From positions 2,307,343 to 2,371,342 of the forward strand of contig CP076354.1 of the NCBI GenBank assembly GCA_018798825.1: 64,000 nucleotides of DNA. The letters are read 5' to 3'. The notes under the pieces were generated by a model. The model was not told the origin of the DNA. It made no database searches and saw only the letters and a list, made by a program, of their open reading frames with translations. Positions 16,858 to 25,604 of this stretch are shown here, piece after piece. This DNA is from Ochrobactrum sp. BTU1 (lineage in GTDB: Bacteria; Pseudomonadota; Alphaproteobacteria; Rhizobiales; Rhizobiaceae). A program made the position numbers and the translations under genes. Positions within the stretch are counted from its first letter, which is position 1. Each line of letters begins with the position of its first letter.

Positions 16858-17904
16858 ATGAACAAGATGATTTCCTCGACCGCAGCGCTCGCAATTGCTG
16901 CAGTATTGTCGGTTTCCGCTGCGAATGCGCGCGATCAGATTCAGGTTTCCGGTTCCTCGACCGTTCTGCCTTATGCCAAGATCGTTGCTGAAACCTTTGG
17001 CGAAACCTATCCTAACTTCAAGACGCCGGTCATTGAATCGGGCGGCTCCGGCGCAGGCATCAAAGAATTCTGTAAGGGTGTGGGTGAAAACACCATCGAT
17101 ATCGCCAATGCATCGCGCGCCATGAAGGGCACCGAACTCAAGTCCTGCATCGACGCTGGCGTCAAGGAAGTTCAGGAAGTTCGTTTCGGTTATGACGGCA
17201 TCGTCTTCGCAACCGACGCAAACGGCCCAGACTGGAAGCTCGCTCCAGTTGATGTTTACAAGGCACTTGCTGCCAAGCTCGTCGTAGATGGCAAGCTCGT
17301 AGACAATCCAAATACCAAGTGGAATCAGGTCAATGCAGACCTGCCGGATTGGGACATCACCGCTTACATTCCTGGCGAAAAGCACGGCACCCGTGAAGTT
17401 TTTGAAGAAAAGCTTCTTGCTGACGGCTGCAAGGAATCGGGCGCTCTCGACGAAATCAAGAAGACTGGCCTCGACGACAAGGCTTCGGCTGCTGCCTGTA
17501 TCGCTGTTCGTAAGGACGGCAAGGCAGTCGACATCGATGGCGACTACAGCGAAACGCTGGCTCGCATCGACTCCAACAAGCAGGGCGTTGGTGTTTTCGG
17601 TCTCTACTTCTTCGAAAACAACGCTGACAAGCTGAAGGTTGCAACCGTCAGCGGCGTCAAGCCATCGGCTGAAACTGTTGCTTCGGGCGAATATCCAGTT
17701 TCGCGCCCACTGTTCTTCTACGTGAAGAAGGCTCACCTGGGCGTTATCCCAGGCCTGAAGGAATATGTTGACTTCTTCCTGTCCGAACAGATGGTTGGCC
17801 CAGAAGGCCCGCTTGCTGAATACGGTCTGGTTCCAGCGCCAGATGCAGAGCGTGAAGCTCAGCGTACTGCCTTCACTGAAGGCAAGGTAATGGAAGCTAA
17901 GTAA
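16858..17904 (+). CDS. pstS: Phosphate ABC transporter, periplasmic binding protein PstS
   Basis: High-affinity periplasmic phosphate receptor, 348 residues. The signal peptide is residues 1-25 (MNKMISSTAALAIAAVLSV, cleavage after ANA). Phosphate-binding residues lie in QVSGSSTVLPYAK, ESGGSGAGIKEFC and ASRAMKGTE; the long insert and total length fit the alphaproteobacterial PstS group. ATG 16858 is used, with AGGGG 10 bp upstream; an earlier in-frame start at 16828 would spoil the signal peptide. First gene of pstSCAB-phoU-phoB behind a Pho box. Confidence 0.96.
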   Translation: MNKMISSTAALAIAAVLSVSAANARDQIQVSGSSTVLPYAKIVAETFGETYPNFKTPVIESGGSGAGIKEFCKGVGENTIDIANASRAMKGTELKSCIDAGVKEVQEVRFGYDGIVFATDANGPDWKLAPVDVYKALAAKLVVDGKLVDNPNTKWNQVNADLPDWDITAYIPGEKHGTREVFEEKLLADGCKESGALDEIKKTGLDDKASAAACIAVRKDGKAVDIDGDYSETLARIDSNKQGVGVFGLYFFENNADKLKVATVSGVKPSAETVASGEYPVSRPLFFYVKKAHLGVIPGLKEYVDFFLSEQMVGPEGPLAEYGLVPAPDAEREAQRTAFTEGKVMEAK

Positions 17905-17918
17905 GCTTTGATCTGTGG

Positions 17919-17953
17919 AATGTGGGGAGAACCTCTCCCCACATTCTTCTTCT
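17919..17953 (+). terminator. Hairpin between pstS and pstC
   Basis: AATGTGGGGAGA and TCTCCCCACATT form a 12-bp stem with a 3-nt loop, followed by CTTCTTCTTTT. Probably a partial terminator or mRNA stabiliser that makes PstS more abundant than the membrane subunits. Confidence 0.8.
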
Positions 17954-18048
17954 TTTGCGCATGTCGTTTAGGACGAGCGCATTCGCATGGACATTGTTGT
18001 GCTGGTTCACAGCATTTGTCTTAGTTTTGGGGCAACCGGGGAAATTGA

Positions 18049-19542
18049 ATGTCCTTCTTTCTGGTTCTCGTCAGTGTTGTTGCAATCGGACTGATCGGCT
18101 TTTTCATTGGCCGTCAACGCGCCGTTGCACTCAATAAGGCGCAACCTGCAGCCGGATCAGGCGCAGGGGTAGAGAAAATGCATTCCCGCCCGCATTATCA
18201 TGGCTGGTGGGTTTTCCTCGTTTCGGCTCTGCCCGCAATTCTGTTTCTCGCGGTTTGGGCGGTCGGCACGTCGGCTTATCTTGATCATACGGCAACTGCC
18301 CGTATGCCTGAGGCTGTTGAGGATGGCTCCTATTCAGAGCGCAGCTTGCAGCTCGGTATGATCCGCAGCCTTGCCGACGGTATCGTAAAGCTGACACCCG
18401 CCGAAATCGAAAGCTTCCCGCAGACCTATAAGGATGCGCGCGAAGTTCTCGGCTCAAAGGGCGTAGTACTTGCTACTGAAGGTCAGGACTATATGGTCCC
18501 GATCGCTCTCTTCCTTGAGCACGCCAACAAGATTTCTCACACGGTCGGCAGCGTTATTGCGCTGGTGATTGCCATAGCAGGCCTCGTTTTTGGTCTGTCG
18601 GGGATCAAACGTCGCACGCGCGCCCGTAATAATGTCGAGCGCATCGTGCTGTGGGGGCTCGTTGCCTCCTCCGGTATCGCGATCCTGACGACCATCGGCA
18701 TTGTTTTCTCCGTTCTGTTCCAGACGGTTACTTTCTTCCAGTCGATCGCACCGATGGATTTCTTCTTCGGTACGGTTTGGGACCCACGCTTTGCAGCTGC
18801 AGGTTCTGGCGGTGAAGTTGGTCAGTTTGGTCTTATCCCGCTTCTGGCCGGTACGCTCTACATTGCTTTCGTGGCCATGCTGTTTGCAGTGCCCGTCGGT
18901 CTGTTCTCCGCGATCTACATGGCCGAATATGCGTCGCCGAGAGTCCGTACCGTTGTTAAGCCGCTGCTTGAACTTCTGGCTGGTATCCCGACCATCGTTT
19001 ACGGCTTCTTCGCGTTGATTACGGTAGGCCCGTTCCTGCGTGATCTCTCGGCTGCCATTGCAGGCGGTCAGGGTTTCATCATGGCGCAGAGCGTGCTGAC
19101 GGCAGGTCTCGTCATGGGTGTGATGCTCATCCCGTTCGTTTCGTCGCTGTCTGACGACATCATCACATCGGTTCCGCGCTCGCTGCGTGACGGTTCGCTC
19201 GGTCTTGGTGCAACGCGTTCGGAAACGATCAAGCGTGTTGTTCTTCCCGCTGCACTTCCAGGCATCGTCGGTGCCCTTCTGATGACGGCATCGCGTGCAA
19301 TCGGTGAAACGATGATTGTGGTTCTCGCAGCCGGTGTTGCAGCGCGTCTTACGGCCAATCCGTTTGAAGCCATGACCACCATTACGGTCAAGATCGTCAA
19401 CCAGCTGACCGGCGACCTTGAATTCGACTCGCCGCAGACACTTGTTGCCTTTGCGCTGGGTATCACTCTTTTCGTCCTGACGCTGATCATGAATATCTTT
19501 GCGCTCTACATCGTTCGCAAGTACCGGGAGCAGTACGAATAA
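18049..19542 (+). CDS. pstC: Phosphate ABC transporter permease PstC
   Basis: Inner-membrane permease subunit of the Pst phosphate importer, 497 residues, long as in other Hyphomicrobiales. An N-terminal helix, a second membrane helix at about 45-65, and a periplasmic loop (MPEAVEDGSYSERSLQLGMI) precede the six-helix permease core. The core has the EAA-type loop SLGLGATRSETIKRVVLPAALPGIVGA near residue 380 and IAMLFAVPVGLFSAIYMAEYA. The SD GGGGAAA is upstream. Its stop overlaps the pstA start (TAATG). Confidence 0.95.
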   Translation: MSFFLVLVSVVAIGLIGFFIGRQRAVALNKAQPAAGSGAGVEKMHSRPHYHGWWVFLVSALPAILFLAVWAVGTSAYLDHTATARMPEAVEDGSYSERSLQLGMIRSLADGIVKLTPAEIESFPQTYKDAREVLGSKGVVLATEGQDYMVPIALFLEHANKISHTVGSVIALVIAIAGLVFGLSGIKRRTRARNNVERIVLWGLVASSGIAILTTIGIVFSVLFQTVTFFQSIAPMDFFFGTVWDPRFAAAGSGGEVGQFGLIPLLAGTLYIAFVAMLFAVPVGLFSAIYMAEYASPRVRTVVKPLLELLAGIPTIVYGFFALITVGPFLRDLSAAIAGGQGFIMAQSVLTAGLVMGVMLIPFVSSLSDDIITSVPRSLRDGSLGLGATRSETIKRVVLPAALPGIVGALLMTASRAIGETMIVVLAAGVAARLTANPFEAMTTITVKIVNQLTGDLEFDSPQTLVAFALGITLFVLTLIMNIFALYIVRKYREQYE

Positions 19543-20861
19543 TGACCGATTCAACTTTCAATGCTGCTGGGAATGCCGTGGCAACACCCCAGCGCCGCGA
19601 TATCGGAATCAAGCGTCGCTACGCTGCTGAACGCCGCTTCCGCCTCTATGGCATCGTTGCCATTGCGATTGGTGTGTTCTTCCTTTGCGCGCTTCTGTTC
19701 TCGGTTTTCTCGAAGGGCTACACGGCGTTCGGACAGACGACGATCTATCTGCCGGTTAAGCTTGACGAGCAGGTTATTGATCCGGGCAACAAGCGCGCGA
19801 CCGATCCGAATGTGCTGATTACCGCAAACTACCCGCTTCTGGTCCGCAACGCGCTGGCTGAGAAACTCGGTGTGGCATCGACAGATCGCGCGCAATTGCG
19901 TGAGGTTGGCCGTTTCTTCTCTGACGGTGTTCGCGTTCAGCTTCGCCAGATGGTGATGGATAATCCATCGCTTATCGGGACTACGCAGACGGTTCCGGTT
20001 CTTGCTGCTGCTGATATCGACTCTGCTTATAAGGGCCAGATCGATCTGTCGGTTGCCGAGGCAAACCGTAAGGTTTCTGACCGCCAGGTCGCCTGGATGA
20101 AGACGCTGACTGGTGAAGGCATGATGAGCGAGGCTTTCAACTGGGGTCTGTTCACCAATGGTGCGTCCAGCCGTCCTGAAACCTCTGGTCTGGGTGTCGC
20201 GCTGGTCGGTTCCTTCTACATGATGCTGATTGTGCTGGTTCTTGCACTGCCTATCGGTGTCGCTGCTTCGATCTATCTTGAGGAATTTGCGAAGAAGAAC
20301 CGCCTTACCGATCTGATCGAAGTCAACATCAACAATCTGGCTGCTGTGCCATCGATTGTGTTCGGTCTGCTTGGTCTTGCAGTCTTCATCAACTTCTTCA
20401 ACCTGCCGCGTTCAGCCTCCATTGTTGGTGGTCTGGTGCTGACATTGATGACGTTGCCAACCATCATCATCGCAACACGTTCGGCACTTCGCGCTGTACC
20501 ACCATCGATCCGTGCGGCGGCTCTGGGGCTAGGTGCATCTAAGACGCAGATGGTTTTCCATCATGTGCTGCCGCTCGCGGCACCTGGTATTCTGACCGGA
20601 ACGATTATCGGTCTGGCTCAGGCTCTGGGTGAAACTGCTCCGCTGCTGCTGATCGGTATGGTGGCCTTCGTTGCCAATATGCCGACAACCCCGATGGATC
20701 CTGCAACGGCTCTGCCTGTGCAGATCTTCATGTGGGCCAATGAAGCCGAGCGTGCCTTTGTAGAACGGACATCAGGCGCTATTATCGTCCTGCTCCTGTT
20801 CCTGGCAGTAATGAACATTGCAGCAATTATTCTGCGCCGCCGCTTTGAGCGCCGCTGGTAA
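19542..20861 (+). CDS. pstA: Phosphate ABC transporter permease PstA
   Basis: Second permease subunit, 439 residues. A charged N-terminus with an early helix ([21 protein letters not shown]) and an extended periplasmic domain (about 70-215) precede the permease core. The core has [40 protein letters not shown] and the EAA loop [20 protein letters not shown]. The ATG overlaps the pstC stop by one base, indicating coupled translation. The long periplasmic insert is shared by alphaproteobacterial PstA proteins. Confidence 0.95.
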   Translation: MTDSTFNAAGNAVATPQRRDIGIKRRYAAERRFRLYGIVAIAIGVFFLCALLFSVFSKGYTAFGQTTIYLPVKLDEQVIDPGNKRATDPNVLITANYPLLVRNALAEKLGVASTDRAQLREVGRFFSDGVRVQLRQMVMDNPSLIGTTQTVPVLAAADIDSAYKGQIDLSVAEANRKVSDRQVAWMKTLTGEGMMSEAFNWGLFTNGASSRPETSGLGVALVGSFYMMLIVLVLALPIGVAASIYLEEFAKKNRLTDLIEVNINNLAAVPSIVFGLLGLAVFINFFNLPRSASIVGGLVLTLMTLPTIIIATRSALRAVPPSIRAAALGLGASKTQMVFHHVLPLAAPGILTGTIIGLAQALGETAPLLLIGMVAFVANMPTTPMDPATALPVQIFMWANEAERAFVERTSGAIIVLLLFLAVMNIAAIILRRRFERRW

Positions 20862-20872
20862 ACGGGAGAGAA

Positions 20873-21697
20873 ATGATGAATCTCATGACTGAACGATCTC
20901 TCGAAAAAGCCGTAGGAGAAAAGATGAACACCAACGCCCCCTCCGTTAAGATGCGCGGTGACAAGGTCTGCGTGTTTTATGGCGAGAAGCAGGCTCTGTT
21001 CGAAGTCGATCTGGAAGTTCCGGAAAAGATGGTCACAGCGCTGATCGGTCCTTCGGGTTGCGGCAAGTCTACCTTCCTGCGTTCGCTTAACCGCATGAAC
21101 GACACCATCGAAGGTTGCCGCATCGCGGGCAAGATCACGCTCGACAACGAAGACATCTACGATCCGAAGATCGACGTTGTTGAATTGCGCGCTCGCGTTG
21201 GCATGGTGTTCCAGAAGCCAAATCCATTTCCGAAGTCGATCTTTGAAAACGTCGCCTATGGCCCACGTATTCACGGCCTTGCCCGCAACAAGACCGATCT
21301 CGAAGAAATCGTTGTCACCAGCTTGCAGAAGGCCAGCCTCTTTGAAGAGGTCAAGGATCGTCTGCATGATGCCGGCACCGGTCTTTCCGGTGGTCAGCAG
21401 CAGCGTCTGTGCATCGCGCGCGCTATTGCCGTCAGTCCCGAAGTGATCCTGATGGATGAGCCTTGCTCGGCACTCGATCCGATCGCGACCGCCAAGGTTG
21501 AAGAGCTGATCGACGAACTGCGCCAGAACTACACCATCGTCATCGTTACACACTCCATGCAGCAGGCCGCACGCGTTTCGCAGCGTACTGCCATGTTCCA
21601 TCTGGGCAATCTGGTGGAAGTGGGTGATACGGACGTGATGTTCACGGCACCGACCGAAAAGCGCACGCAGGACTACATCACCGGTCGCTTTGGCTAA
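20873..21697 (+). CDS. pstB: Phosphate ABC transporter ATP-binding protein PstB
   Basis: ATPase that powers phosphate import, 274 residues. Walker [10 protein letters not shown] near residue 60, Q-loop [22 protein letters not shown] signature [15 protein letters not shown] and Walker [14 protein letters not shown] are all intact, with the switch His in [11 protein letters not shown]. The start is uncertain: ATG 20873/20876 have GGGAGAG, while ATG 20924 has a good AGGAG 5 bp upstream and would remove 17 residues. The longer form matches the N-terminus I associate with Brucella PstB. Located 11 bp after pstA. Confidence 0.96.
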   Translation: MMNLMTERSLEKAVGEKMNTNAPSVKMRGDKVCVFYGEKQALFEVDLEVPEKMVTALIGPSGCGKSTFLRSLNRMNDTIEGCRIAGKITLDNEDIYDPKIDVVELRARVGMVFQKPNPFPKSIFENVAYGPRIHGLARNKTDLEEIVVTSLQKASLFEEVKDRLHDAGTGLSGGQQQRLCIARAIAVSPEVILMDEPCSALDPIATAKVEELIDELRQNYTIVIVTHSMQQAARVSQRTAMFHLGNLVEVGDTDVMFTAPTEKRTQDYITGRFG

Positions 21698-21773
21698 TTA
21701 ATTGGAACGGGAGCGGCGGCTGGTTTGATAACAAAGCTGTTTGGCTTCCCCGCAATTTACATTGAGGTCTATT

Positions 21774-22496
21774 ATGGCGTCTCAGCATACTGTTAGCGCT
21801 TACGACGAAGAACTGCAGTTCCTCACGCATAAGATCGCCGAGATGGGCGGTCATGCAGAGCGCATGGTCGAGCAGTCCGTTGCAGCGATTGTCAATGCCG
21901 ACAATGCACTTGCCCAGCGTGTTATCTCCGACGATCTCATCCTCGATGCAAGTGAGCGCGAGATTGATGATAAGGCCGTAATGATTATCGCCAAGCGCCA
22001 GCCAATGGCTGTCGATCTGCGTGAAATCATCGGCTCGATCCGTATCTCTGCCGATCTGGAGCGCGTTGGCGATCTTGGCAAAAATATTGCTAAGCGCGTT
22101 GCTGCGGTTTCGGAATCGCGCCAGCCGGTCAAGCTCTATCGCGGCCTTGAAACCTTGGCTGAGCTGGCACTCACCCAACTCAAAGACGTGCTCGATGCCT
22201 ATGCAACGCGCTCGGTACAGCAGATCAACGTCGTTCGCGACCGCGATGACGAAATTGACTCGATGTACACTTCGCTGTTCCGCGAGTTGTTGACCTACAT
22301 GATGGAAGATCCGCGCAACATTTCCGCCTGCACGCATCTTCTGTTTTGCGCAAAGAACATCGAGCGCATTGGCGATCACGCAACCAACATTGCTGAGACG
22401 GTCTATTACATCGTGACCGGTCTGCAAATGCCTGCGGAGCGCCCAAAAGAAGACCTGAGCCACGGTATCGTCGTGGACGAGGCGCGTAAATCCTAA
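21774..22496 (+). CDS. phoU: Phosphate signalling protein PhoU
   Basis: Helical metal-binding protein that connects the Pst transporter to PhoR/PhoB signalling and keeps the regulon off when phosphate is plentiful; 240 residues. It has the two-repeat three-helix architecture with family motifs DEELQFLTHKIAEMGGHAERMV, RQPMAVDLREIIGSIRISADLERVGDLGKNIAKR (first repeat) and LLFCAKNIERIGDHATNIAETVYYIVTG (second repeat). ATG 21774 is chosen for the GAGG site and the MASQH start; an in-frame upstream ATG at 21741 lacks one. Confidence 0.96.
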   Translation: MASQHTVSAYDEELQFLTHKIAEMGGHAERMVEQSVAAIVNADNALAQRVISDDLILDASEREIDDKAVMIIAKRQPMAVDLREIIGSIRISADLERVGDLGKNIAKRVAAVSESRQPVKLYRGLETLAELALTQLKDVLDAYATRSVQQINVVRDRDDEIDSMYTSLFRELLTYMMEDPRNISACTHLLFCAKNIERIGDHATNIAETVYYIVTGLQMPAERPKEDLSHGIVVDEARKS

Positions 22497-22597
22497 GAAC
22501 ATCTGGCACCGCATTCGTGCGGTCCAGATGCCTGCATGAATATGAAAAACGCGACGGCACGCGGTCGATCGGGGGCTTGTATCTTCCGCTGCCTCAA

Positions 22598-22640
22598 GCG
22601 CATCCCAAAAAGTGCGAAGCGATTTTGGGAAGTATATGCG
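22598..22640. repeat. Dispersed palindromic repeat, family A
   Basis: GCGCATCCCAAAAAGTGCGA, then AGCGATTTTGGGA and ATGCG: an imperfect hairpin of the same family as 25468 and 46990. It lies between phoU and phoB and is followed by a family B element. Confidence 0.8.
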
Positions 22641-22654
22641 ATAAAAACAAGTGC

Positions 22655-22696
22655 TTAGAGCATGATCCAATTTAGTCGGATCACAGGCGCTCTAAA
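22655..22696. repeat. Dispersed palindromic repeat, family B
   Basis: TTAGAGC (22655) and GCGCTCTAAA (22687) flank GATCC...GGATC. Same AGAGC...GCTCT plan as at 7449 and 25525. It ends about 20 bp before phoB. Confidence 0.75.
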
Positions 22697-22716
22697 TTTT
22701 GGATAGGAAATACTGG

Positions 22717-23403
22717 ATGTCACAGGCACCCAAGATTGCTGTGGTTGAAGACGAAGAAGCCCTGAGTGTACTCCTGCGTTATAACCTCGAAGCCGAGGGG
22801 TATCAGGTTGACGCGATGCTGCGCGGCGATGAAGCCGAAATCGCACTTCGTGAAAATGTGCCGGATCTTCTTATTCTGGACTGGATGCTCCCTGGTGTTT
22901 CCGGGATCGAGCTGTGCCGCCGTCTGCGCCAGTGGCCGGAAACAGAGCGCCTGCCGATCATCATGTTGACCGCACGCGGTGAAGAAAGCGAACGCGTTCG
23001 TGGCCTGAGCGTGGGTGCCGATGATTATGTCGTCAAACCTTTTTCGACACCGGAATTGCTGGCTCGCGTCAAAGCCATGCTCCGTCGCGCCAATCCGAGT
23101 GTCCTGTCGCATGTGCTGAAAGTCGGCGATCTTGTTCTCGACCGCCAGCAGCATCGCGTCTATCGCAAGGAAAAGGAAGTCCGTCTCGGACCGACAGAAT
23201 TCCGCCTGCTCGAATATTTCATGATGTCGCCGGGCCGTGTCTTCTCGCGCAGCCAGTTGCTTGATGGCGTCTGGGGGCCAGACATTTATGTCGATGATAG
23301 AACAGTCGACGTGCATGTCGGACGTCTTCGCAAGGCAATTAATGTTGGTCGCGCGCTTGATCCTATCCGCACGGTACGCGGTGCTGGATACTCATTCGGA
23401 TAA
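22717..23403 (+). CDS. phoB: Phosphate regulon response regulator PhoB
   Basis: OmpR/PhoB-type response regulator, 228 residues, which binds Pho boxes such as the one before pstS. The receiver domain has acidic pocket VVEDEEAL, phospho-acceptor Asp in DLLILDWMLPG near residue 54 and Lys in YVVKPFSTPELLARV near 105. The C-terminal winged helix begins about 130 (HRVYRKEKEVRLGPTEFRLL, RTVDVHVGRLRKAI). The ATG at 22717 is preceded by AGGAAA. It is separated from phoU by 220 bp filled with repeat elements, yet shares the strand; no phoR gene follows. Confidence 0.97.
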   Translation: MSQAPKIAVVEDEEALSVLLRYNLEAEGYQVDAMLRGDEAEIALRENVPDLLILDWMLPGVSGIELCRRLRQWPETERLPIIMLTARGEESERVRGLSVGADDYVVKPFSTPELLARVKAMLRRANPSVLSHVLKVGDLVLDRQQHRVYRKEKEVRLGPTEFRLLEYFMMSPGRVFSRSQLLDGVWGPDIYVDDRTVDVHVGRLRKAINVGRALDPIRTVRGAGYSFG

Positions 23404-23434
23404 CCAAATCTCGATTTGCAGAACCCTATACAAG

Positions 23435-23467
23435 CGGCTCGTTGCTGAAAATGCGACGGGCCGTTTT
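23435..23467 (+). terminator. Terminator after phoB
   Basis: CGGCTCGTTGC and GCGACGGGCCG form an 11-bp stem with G-T pairs, followed by TTTTG, 30 bp after the phoB stop. Confidence 0.7.
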
Positions 23468-24101
23468 GCATATTCGGCAAGAACGTTACGACTCAGTTCC
23501 AACCTTCCGATTCGGAATTCAATATCCACAACGTGCCAAAACGGCCAGTATCACACGATGTTACAATGATCGTGACAAAGTTGAAGAGCCGGCGAAATCG
23601 AGGTCAAAAGCAGCATCGAAAAAGCTTAAAAAGACGCTTGCGTAAAATCTTGAAACATCGGCGAAATAAGGCAGTGATGTGGCCTGTATTTCAGCAAATT
23701 GAATCGCGTTAAATCAATAACTTATAAGATTTGCTAAATCACGTTAAGGATTTGTTAATAAATTTAAGGGGTTTGTGGGGAAAATTAAGCTCTGGATTCG
23801 GGTTCAATCTGCCTCTGTTTTGGAGGTGTCATGACTTTTGGAATTTGACCATTCGCCTTTTTTTGGCCTAAAAATTCTAAAACCTTGAATGCAATGAGTG
23901 ACAGCAGAACGTTTATTTTATGATTTTCGTTCTATTTGGCTGGAGCGCCGGGCATCTTAGAAGGATGTGCAAAGGCTGCTCTGTTAGTTCAAATCTGCTG
24001 CATAGTTTTATGCGGTGGCACCACAGCCAGGTTTCAAACGCCTTTTGCGGGGCGGAGGCCAGGTTGGATCAGTTAAGGGTCCTAACTATGAGACTGAGCC
24101 G
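23468..24101. other. Long AT-rich leader region before the SleB-like gene
   Basis: About 630 bp without a convincing gene. It holds a CtrA box (23744-23758), a further TTAA at 23764, TTAA at 23709, and GANTC sites at 23701 and 23795. Short open frames at 23442-23645 and 23920-24105 show no family resemblance or good ribosome site and are not called. The promoter of the hydrolase gene must lie here. Confidence 0.6.
23744..23758 (+). promoter_or_regulatory. CtrA box upstream of the SleB-like hydrolase
   Basis: TTAAGGATTTGTTAA, an exact TTAA-N7-TTAA match, in AT-rich DNA about 345 bp before the assigned start of the cell-wall hydrolase gene. Binding is inferred. Confidence 0.6.
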
Positions 24102-25052
24102 TTGACGCGCGCTTCGAAATGGAAATTGCCCGTTATTCTAGGGCTGCTGGTTGCGCCATTTTTGGTGACGGGTTGCACGACGACCAGTGGTACGACCAAA
24201 ACCAAAACCGAAAAGACGGCGGCGGCTAGCCACGTCAAGACAGTCAATGGCGTCAAGACTTTCACATACACCGCCAAAGACCGCGAATGCCTCGAACGTG
24301 CGATGTTCTTCGAATCCAACCGTTCAAGCCCCGATGGTCTGATGGCCGTTGGTACGGTTGTGATGAACCGTCTCGCTTCGGGTAGCTATCCGGATACGAT
24401 CTGCGGCGTTGTTGGTCAGAAGAACCAGTTTGCGCCCGGCGTTCTGACACGCAAGATGAATTCAAAGGCTATGCCTGACGTTCAGGCAACAGCCGATGCT
24501 GTTCTTAAGGGCAAGCGTCATCCATCGCTGAAGAACTCGATGTTCTTCCACACGGCTGGCTTGAAGTTCCCTTACCGCAACATGCATTACGTGCTGGTTG
24601 CTGGCGGAAACTCCTTCTACGAAAAGCGTGGTCGCGATGGCGAACTGGAAAATCCGGTTCCACAGACCCCGTACAATCTGGCCTATGCTTCTACTCCACA
24701 GGCACCATCCATGCCTGAAGGTCCGTTCTACAACGTAACCGATCAGCAGGATGCGACTGTTCCGCAGGCACAGCCAACAGTGCAGGTTGCATTGGCTGAA
24801 GCAGCGAAGACGACAGAAACCCAGCAGAATGGCGGCGTCGGCCCACAGGCTCGTGGTGATCGTTTGGCTGCTCTGCCTGTCAAACCAGCGGAAAAGCCGG
24901 TTATGACACAGGTGGCAAGCTATCAGCCGACATTCGATGAAACGGCTCCGGCTGCGGAAAATGTATCTCTCGGCTATACCGCCGATAAGAAGCATGTCGA
25001 TGCAATCGGCGCGATGCTTCTGTCGCAGGAACGACCGGAATCACCACTTTAA
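24102..25052 (+). CDS. SleB-type cell wall hydrolase (Hydrolase_2), lipoprotein
   Basis: Predicted peptidoglycan hydrolase, 316 residues from TTG 24102. The signal sequence SKWKLPVILGLLVAPFL ends in lipobox LVTGC, so the protein should be lipid-anchored. The catalytic domain spans about 55-185: DRECLERAMFFESNRSSPDGLMAVGTVVMNRL with the conserved Glu of Hydrolase_2, then QFAPG and SMFFHTAGLKFP...YVLVAGGNSFYEK. The C-terminal 130 residues are Pro/Ala/Gln-rich and low in structure. The frame is open upstream to GTG 24015, but that start would bury the signal peptide, so TTG 24102 is preferred with reserve. A CtrA box lies upstream. Confidence 0.82.
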   Translation: MTRASKWKLPVILGLLVAPFLVTGCTTTSGTTKTKTEKTAAASHVKTVNGVKTFTYTAKDRECLERAMFFESNRSSPDGLMAVGTVVMNRLASGSYPDTICGVVGQKNQFAPGVLTRKMNSKAMPDVQATADAVLKGKRHPSLKNSMFFHTAGLKFPYRNMHYVLVAGGNSFYEKRGRDGELENPVPQTPYNLAYASTPQAPSMPEGPFYNVTDQQDATVPQAQPTVQVALAEAAKTTETQQNGGVGPQARGDRLAALPVKPAEKPVMTQVASYQPTFDETAPAAENVSLGYTADKKHVDAIGAMLLSQERPESPL

Positions 25053-25067
25053 AAGCTGACTTAAGCA

Positions 25068-25098
25068 CAAAAAAGCGCCCGAAAGGGCGCTTTTTTAT
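25068..25098. terminator. Bidirectional terminator
   Basis: AAAAAAGCGCCC-GAAA-GGGCGCTTTTTT between two convergent genes; T runs on both strands. Confidence 0.93.
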
Positions 25099-25370
25099 TA
25101 TTTTGCCTGCACTGGTACGGGTCGATAAACAGGCTGATAGATAACCATGGGCATATCATAGAAATCAGGTTTGTTCTGCCAGGCACGACGATCCGCACGG
25201 CGGTCAAGATCAAGCTGCAACAGGCAGTTGGAAAACGCATCGGATTTTTGTTTGAAACCATAGCTGCGGCAGGTCTGTTCGTCTGCTGCGCGGCGCTGTT
25301 CGGGTGTCATAGTTTGACAGCCTGCAACCAAGCCCGCCAGACCAAGGATAATAAGCACGCTTTTCTTCAT
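25098..25370 (-). CDS. Small putative lipoprotein of unknown function
   Basis: A 90-residue protein starting MKKSVLIILGLAGLVAGCQT, a typical lipoprotein signal with lipobox LVAGC at residues 14-18. The mature part is short and charged: TPEQRRAADEQTCRSYGFKQ, then FSNCLLQLDLDRRADRRAW, resembling small Cys-containing exported proteins of Hyphomicrobiales with the SYGF...FxxCxxxLDxxR pattern. It has two Cys after the anchor that could form a disulfide. I do not recognise a function. ATG 25370 gives the usual MKK start; ATG 25385 is possible. The last bases overlap the shared terminator. Confidence 0.75.
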   Translation of the reverse strand: MKKSVLIILGLAGLVAGCQTMTPEQRRAADEQTCRSYGFKQKSDAFSNCLLQLDLDRRADRRAWQNKPDFYDMPMVIYQPVYRPVPVQAK

Positions 25371-25467
25371 AGCCGTTGCTCTCATTGAGTAAAAGTTTCT
25401 ATCGACCGCGATCTAAATATAGCGCAGTGGCGAGAAAAAGCGTGGTGAAATTAAGTCATCTTGCCCA

Positions 25468-25512
25468 GCGCATCCTGAAAAGTGCGGCGCAGTTTTCAGA
25501 CACGATGTGCGC
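25468..25512. repeat. Dispersed palindromic repeat, family A
   Basis: GCGCATCCTGAAAAGTGCGG, then GCAGTTTTCAGA and GATGTGCGC. The complementary changes CTGAAAA/TTTTCAG keep the hairpin relative to the copies at 22598 and 46990. Confidence 0.8.
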
Positions 25513-25524
25513 CAAAAAGAGATT

Positions 25525-25566
25525 GGGGCGCTTATCTGGTGCAATCAGATTGAAAAGCGCTCTAAA
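25525..25566. repeat. Dispersed palindromic repeat, family B
   Basis: GGGGCGCTTATCTG...CAGAT...AAGCGCTCTAAA, a diverged copy of the AGAGCGC palindrome, lying next to a family A copy exactly as at 22598-22696. Confidence 0.65.
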
Positions 25567-25604
25567 CTGCCGCTGATTCTTTCAAACACGAGGCTTGCAG
25601 CCAT

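Noticed and set aside
16837..17736. 299-codon frame antisense to pstS
   Set aside because: Complement of the highly biased pstS gene; no motif, no ribosome site.
20618..21601. Long antisense frame across pstA/pstB
   Set aside because: Covers two well-supported genes, shows no recognisable domain, and its composition follows from their codon bias.
23442..23645. 67-codon frame after phoB
   Set aside because: Runs through the phoB terminator hairpin, very basic composition, no good start site.
23960..24000. TTCAAATC-like stretch suggesting a tRNA T arm
   Set aside because: No acceptor or anticodon stem can be formed around it.
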